From contig JAJEKV010000041.1 of assembly GCA_021234155.1 (NCBI GenBank), positions 13,518,310-13,582,309 of the forward strand: a stretch of DNA of 64,000 nt, in the 5' to 3' direction. Source of the stretch: Isoetes taiwanensis (taxonomy: Eukaryota > Streptophyta > Lycopodiopsida > Isoetales > Isoetaceae). Below are positions 58,441-64,000 of the stretch, piece after piece. Made by a program: the position numbers and the translations under genes. The notes under the pieces are model-generated. The model did not search any database and was not told the DNA's origin. It was given only the letters and a program-made list of their open reading frames with translations. How positions within the stretch are numbered: position 1 is the stretch's first letter; each line of letters starts with the position of its first letter.

Positions 58441-60720
58441 ATGTAGTCAAGCTAGATTAAGTTATTATGGAAGACTAGGTCAAAGTTTGGAAGAGCTTGG
58501 TAGTCAACATTGATATGAAGGTCAAGGGAGTCTCACCTTCTAGGTCAACAAGTGTTCAAGCCCAAAAGTTCACAAGAGGTACTTCATTTAAGGTCAAAGG
58601 CTTAGCCAAGAATATGCTCTAGGATAATCTGGGATATGAAGTTTGGAAGATACTATTTGAATTTGGAAGACAAAGTTTGGAAGACCCCATGGTATATAGT
58701 TTTTAATTTTATCTTTTTACCTCATCTCATTACCTCCATTCTTGCACCTTTGGCCCAACATTGCCCTCATACCTATTGCTTATTCCCTTGCCATGCTCAC
58801 CTTGCTAAAATCACCATTTTATTCAATTCCTTTGCTATTTCCTCCAAATATTACTACATTGCTTATTCAAAAAACATTCAAGTCCTTGTTGCAAAGATAT
58901 TATTCCCTTCTTTTGCATTTTTACTTTCATTTCCTTAATAGCCCTTCATAATTTCTTTTGCCTCCATCTTACTCCATCATGCTTTCATTGGTATATTCTA
59001 AGCCTTGTCAAAAGATGCTCAAAAGATTCTGTATCCCTTTACACGTGTGGGTAATCTTCCCTATGGTTGAAGAGTTAGGACCTCTTTTAAGTATTCCATG
59101 AAAAATGCCTTCAAACCATTGGCCAAGTCTTTTAAATGATCAAATACGGCATATACAGGGCATATTCCTTCAAAAATACGAAACCGTATCGCGAAAAATA
59201 TGCGAAAATACTGCTGATGAACCCTAAAACTGGAAATCCGGCTCGAATCATGCCATCCCGCGCTCCATTCTCCCTGGAACCACCCTATTCTTGGATTCCA
59301 GAATCTAAGCAACAATTTAAGCCTAAATTCATTACCTGAAATCACTGGAATCAAAATTAAAAAACTATATACAGGGGAAACGCAATCACAACATTTTCGA
59401 AGGCCCAGATGCACTCAAATCCGACATTGATCAATGATGAGCATGACCTAGATTCTTGAAGTCCCTGAGCATTCCTCGACTGGATTTGCAAAGATCTAGT
59501 TGATATTACCTTCAAAAATTATCTTATGACTTATGATGATTATTTTACAGTATTTGAAACCTTGAAGCCTCATTATCTATTGCTATTATGATGTATTACC
59601 TTCATATCAATATAAATTGACAGCCAAGTTGTTAAATCCATCTCTGATATTTTTCTTAGCAATTATCTCCTCAAAATATTTTACAGAAAATCCCTGAGTG
59701 TTCTAAAGCACTATTGGTCTACTTGCCATCCATCCTTAGATCATTTGTGAGCTAAAGGCTTTGAAAAAATCAAAAAATACCACATCTAGCTCAAGTTAGA
59801 AAAATTAGCATTCTGTTCTGATCATTTTTTACTGTATTTTGCCAAATCCAGCCTCAAAAATACTTCCACAGTTCCAAGTGAGATTTTGACTGCATGCCTC
59901 TCTTTCTCATCACCATTAGAGTACATTTGCTTTGGAAATTCCTAAAAATACGCTTAGCAACTCCAAATCTCATTTTCTGATCAATGTTTTCACAGTTGAC
60001 CTCTATTGACCAATTTTTGACCCCACTTTGAGATTGAATACCTGTCAAATTTATAGTCTGACTTGGTCAGAGACTTTATCACTGGATTCTCACAACTTTT
60101 TTGAGCAAGTCTGAAGCAGTTGACTCGAAAAATCAATCCATCTTTCATCACTACAACTGTTTGAGTCAAGGCACCATTTTCTAGAGATGGGAAAGGTATA
60201 AAACTTTGAGTTTTTGAACTTCTCTCTATATTTATCTTGCATAGACTGATCACCTTAAGTGATCTGGAGGTTCTAACCCCAATTTGAGTGTAAACTCAGA
60301 TTGGTTTCTTGTGGTTGACCTTTAAGCCAGGTTTAGGGTCAACAATACCATTTCACAGTTAGACATCTCTGATGCATGGTTGGAACCAGAGACAGTCCTT
60401 GTGCTGGATTACTGTCTCTCGAACTATCTTGTCTCAGCCTATTATGTCCTCGATGCTCCACCCCAGGTACAAAAGCAGCTGCTGAACATACCTCCTGACT
60501 CTATGTTATGAATTTCAGTGTACAATTTTCTGTAATATATATCAAGCATTGTCTCCAATACTACAAGCACTGTCTCCAATACTAAAATACTCCAATACAG
60601 TAGTCCAATACTACAAACATTGTCTCACAAGCATTGTCTCCAATACAATCATCAAAATTTGAGATAAGTAAACAAGTAACTACAGACCTGTTAAAATGAT
60701 AAAACAACTAGGTCAAAGCA
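58441..60720. other. AT-rich intergenic region
   Basis: No gene, terminal repeat or RNA gene recognised. A short direct repeat cluster (CTCCAATACTACAARCATTG and variants) lies at about 60,550-60,650. Confidence 0.45.
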
Positions 60721-60723
60721 TAT

Positions 60724-63193
60724 TCAACCTTCATATGGTAGACTGTCAAGGATCATCTGGTGAGTAGCCTGTTCAAGGGAAAATCTGTTGATGCCAGGAA
60801 TCTGATTCATCTCAAACTTGATTGCTGATACGTGATGACTGTACTGGAAGGTCATGCCTTTGTCTTCAATTAGCTCCCAGCTACCATCGGGCTGGACAAC
60901 ATAGTACAAACCAGCCAACACATGTTCATCGACATTGAAGGTTCGACTTGACTATCCTTGACAATTTTGTCAAGGATATGCCCTCGACTTAACACATTTC
61001 ACCACATAGAAATCTGCATTCTCGATTTCCCTCCTCGGCTACAACGGCAAAGTTATCACCTTCATCTATGTTTCCACTAAGCCATTCTCCATCACCTTCA
61101 AAAATGCCTCATCGATTTAGCCTTGATTACCTTCACCAAGAGACTTATCCGGCTTTAGTGTAACATATTTTCCAATTTCTCAACCCGTGCTTGTTCACAC
61201 AAGATGACCGGTTTCCTTTCAAACAAGTTACCAATAAACAACTTAAACCTCTATGAGCCACCCTTGTGCTTGATTTGGCCAAGTATGTCCTGATGCCGTG
61301 TATTTCCTTGGTCCCTTCTACCATGGCACAGTCCAGCCGGTCTGTCCTATCAACATCATCCTTTCCAATTAACCAGAAGTGCACGCAAAAGCCGGCAACA
61401 AGTATTGCGGTTCCGCAGGCGATGCTGAGGGCACAATAATGACATTACAATGATACCAGATAAAAGAAGATGAAAGCACGTAAAAGCACATTACCTTTTG
61501 ATGTCCCCGTTGCTGGCACCTTCATTCCAATGAGTAGCGAATTCGCAGGCATCAGCAGCACCCCTAAATCTCACTCCATCATACTTGAGCTGTTCTCTAG
61601 TGAATGCACCCTTAAGAACTGCCCCCTGCCCATCGTGCTCTCCCTTACCATAGGATGTCCCAAAGAAATTCCATATTATTTCCTTCCCTAGCTCATTATG
61701 ATATCTTGGCAGGAAATAGAATGGCCGGGAAGATTTGAATTGGCTAGAACAACCATCTGACCAAACTATATGCCTGAAGAATTCAACTCCATTGGAGACC
61801 AGCCAAGAGTTGTGCTTTCTAAGACAGTGCTGCACAAAAAGAGTGTCATGAATCTTGTCATCACTTAAGTAAAAATGGATTTCCTTCAATAACTTCCTGG
61901 TACCAGAACTTTTGTCTATCCTATATGTGATGTAGACGAGAATTGTTATCTGGTCATTGTGCCAGCGCTGGCTCTGAACCTCCCTTTGTATTTTTATGAT
62001 GTAATTCTCTATAAAATCAATTACAGAAACAATGGTGCCATCTTGGATATTGTCCAGGCAACTCCTGAATTGCTGAGCCTGCCATCTAGCCCTGTAATTA
62101 TGTGGCACAAATGTCTTCAATGTCGAACACAGGTAGGAAATAAAATCCTTTGGCGCTGTTCTCTTGTAAGACAATCTAAGAACTGGCTTTTGTTCTTTCT
62201 TTTTTTTTACCCTTGCCGGTTTAGGTCTCGTCTTCTGCTGCAGTTTTAGACTGTGTTCCATCTGCTACCTTAGCTTTCTTACTTTTGTTTCCCTTCTTGG
62301 TGACATTGGCTCTTTTCTTTCTGCTGCCACCTGGTACTTCCTTAGTAGCACAATCTGCAACTCCACCAGCATCTTCTGCCTCCTCTGGAACCTTTAGCAA
62401 GGTCTGAGCAGATAAAACATAATTTTAGTGCAAGTTGAAAGCAGAAAGCAGAATACAGCGGACATCAGCACATAACAGTATGATGCAGCATGCATTAATG
62501 AGAGTTTTACCTTCTCAAATGTTTTCCATTCCAACAAGAATTCATGATTTTCTCTTTCTCTTGGACATATAGGAAGATTTTATGCCACAGCCCTCCAGAG
62601 CTCACTGCTTGAGTCATATATGTGCTGGCTGGCCAGGCACACGTCACCAGGTCCACAAACCTCACAAGAGCACTGGCAATCTTCACCATGAAATCCAGTT
62701 TTCACTGATCTTAAAGCATTTAGGCCTACTCTAGCATACTCCAACTTCATATGGCAGGTTTCCCTTTCTGATACTTTTTTTACATAAAGAGGCTTCAACT
62801 TCTCGAAAGCCTTTAAGTAAGCAGGGTGTTCAGGATGTGCCTTTTTGTATTCTTGAAAAAGCTGCAGCTAAATTGTGGTCTCTGGTTAGAAATATTTCTG
62901 CAACAGAAGCAAGGAGTTTTTTGTATGGAAACATATACCTGTGTGACCTCCATAAGGTGCAAGGGATAAGAAATTCGGAAGCCCGAGTCTCCAACAGAGC
63001 TCACAACATCCTTCTTGCAAAGAGAGACTCTGCTATTCTGTTTCCAGAATTCTGTAATGCTTTGCTTGCAAGCAGGGGTGAGAGAATCACAACGCAACCT
63101 CCTTTGGAAGTTAGACCATGGACCATTTCCAAGGACATCTTCCGATTTCCTTAATGCAGCAGTTGCAATTGTTGTCCTTGTGGCACCTATCAT
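60724..63193 (-). pseudogene. Transposase-like gene, copy A (WSDGC / GKGxHDG family), nearly intact
   Basis: The minus strand carries at least four exons: 63,193-62,939 (ITEFWKQNSRVSLCKKDV...HLMEVTQ); 62,861-62,511 (LFQEYKKAHPEHPAYLKAF, KLKPLYVKKVSERETCH and a Cys cluster CQCSCEVCGPGDVC); 62,403-61,495 (FIENYIIKI, HIVWSDGCSSQFKSSRPF, NFFGTSYGKGEHDGQGAVLK); and 61,424-about 61,145 (FWLIGKDDVDRTDRL, GTKEIHGIRTY). A tail near 60,921-60,724 may belong. All introns have GT-AG borders. Lesions: an in-frame TAA after SSELWRAVA (about 62,577) and a frameshift near 62,240. The overall plan (FW...KDV, Cys-rich segment, D...D core, C-terminal domain) suggests a DDE-type transposase. I cannot name the superfamily, and the catalytic role of SDGC and HDG aspartates is inference. 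Copy B at 7.7-10.8 kb shares these landmarks. Confidence 0.75.
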
Positions 63194-64000
63194 AAGAAAT
63201 ATTGCACATTATTCAATGAAGGTAGCATCAGCAAAAATAGCGAGATTTGGTCGCATTAGACGAGGCTCTCAAATAGAAAAGGAACTAGAAATAGAAAGGG
63301 TAAGGGTAAGGGAAATAGCAAGTCATAAAATATGCAAATACGATGCATTGATTGCTAGCATCACAGGTTTGATGTTTTTGCTTTATCTTTCACGACGCTG
63401 ATCATCTATCTAGATCTTCATCCTCCTAGGACGAAAATCCATAGGATAGAGGTCATGTGGTATAATGTTGAGCCAATGAATGAAGCTGCAAAGGTTGCTT
63501 TGGGAAAGGGGGATTATCACAGCCATGTTCTTGCATTTAAGTTGTATGTCATAAATCCAAGCAATTCACAGTTCTTAAGTTCTTTTGCATCATCCCCTCC
63601 CCCCTTTATTTTTCTATTTAGATTCTTCATACATTGTTTCATATATTATGAAGCATCAAGTATTCTATTGACTTGATGTATTTGGGCTCAACTTCGAATT
63701 TTGGGGAAGCAACTATGCCAAATATTCAGTACAAGCTCATGATACTTGATGGACAAAAATCAGGTTAGATCATTGCGATTTTGTGTGCTGCCTTAGTGTA
63801 TGAAAATGCGAAGGCATAATTTATAGAATATTAGGATTTAAGTTTGAACATAGATATGATTCTAAACTGAGTGATCTAATCTTGATGAAAATATGCCAAT
63901 GTAGCAGTTGCTATAAACTTGGTCACCCTTTCAATGAGGTGTTCCATTAGCTGGAAATAAGCCTCACATTGAAGGTGAAGCTTTTGAATATTATGATTGC
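63194..64000. other. Upstream flank of transposase-like copy A
   Basis: Sequence 5' of the minus-strand gene. It should hold its promoter and, if the gene is mobile, the element's right terminus, but I see neither a terminal inverted repeat nor a recognisable promoter motif before the window ends. Confidence 0.35.

Overview
This window reads as nuclear DNA of a land plant with a large, repeat-rich genome. The evidence is spliced exons with GT-AG borders, plant-type LINEs (L1-like reverse transcriptase plus a zf-RVT tail), Helitrons, CACTA elements, a TRIM retroelement primed by initiator tRNA-Met, and recognisable plant genes (thiamin pyrophosphokinase, glutamate receptor-like channel, FCP1-homology protein). 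The sequence is AT-rich and gene-poor. I cannot place the lineage from sequence alone. The window contains no rRNA, tRNA or CRISPR array that I could support.

Layout. 1-1.1 kb: a 1.1-kb foldback element. 2-11 kb: two convergent, broken, multi-exon genes; the right one (minus strand) is a transposase-like protein, and arrays of the palindrome TGTACA lie within and between them. A Helitron 3' end lies at 11.57 kb. 12-14.4 kb: a broken minus-strand nuclear-protein-like gene. 14.7-15.6 kb: a LINE tail. 16.4-17.5 kb: a glutamate receptor-like pseudogene. 19.3-19.9 kb: an unidentified coding remnant. 20.4-23.7 kb: head-to-tail Helitron ends carrying a 3-kb polypurine tract. 24.2-30.5 kb: nested elements, with a CACTA element inside a minus-strand LINE that abuts a PIF/Harbinger remnant. 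31.3-31.9 kb: a second foldback. 33.2-35.4 kb: thiamin pyrophosphokinase, the best-preserved cellular gene. 36-40.3 kb: duplicated exon-like units ending in another Helitron 3' end. 40.5-44 kb: a minus-strand LINE with a 1.46-kb retrocopy inserted in it. 46.7-47.1 kb: a complete TRIM. 50.8-54.8 kb: a plus-strand LINE. 54.8-56.4 kb: a SET-domain gene next to a CACTA terminus with a palindrome array. 56.4-58.4 kb: an FCP1-homology pseudogene. 60.7-63.2 kb: a second copy of the transposase-like gene.

The most interesting signal is that transposase-like family. Two diverged copies share a WSDGC-SQFKS motif and a GKG-HDG motif, and I cannot assign them to a named superfamily. Nested insertions give an internal relative chronology: the CACTA is younger than its host LINE, the retrocopy is younger than its host LINE, and the TRIM is younger than the 84-bp tandem duplication that holds it. 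Nearly every coding region, including the otherwise conserved thiamin pyrophosphokinase, carries at least one short frameshift. Either most of these are pseudogenes or the assembly has residual indels; the sequence alone does not decide this.
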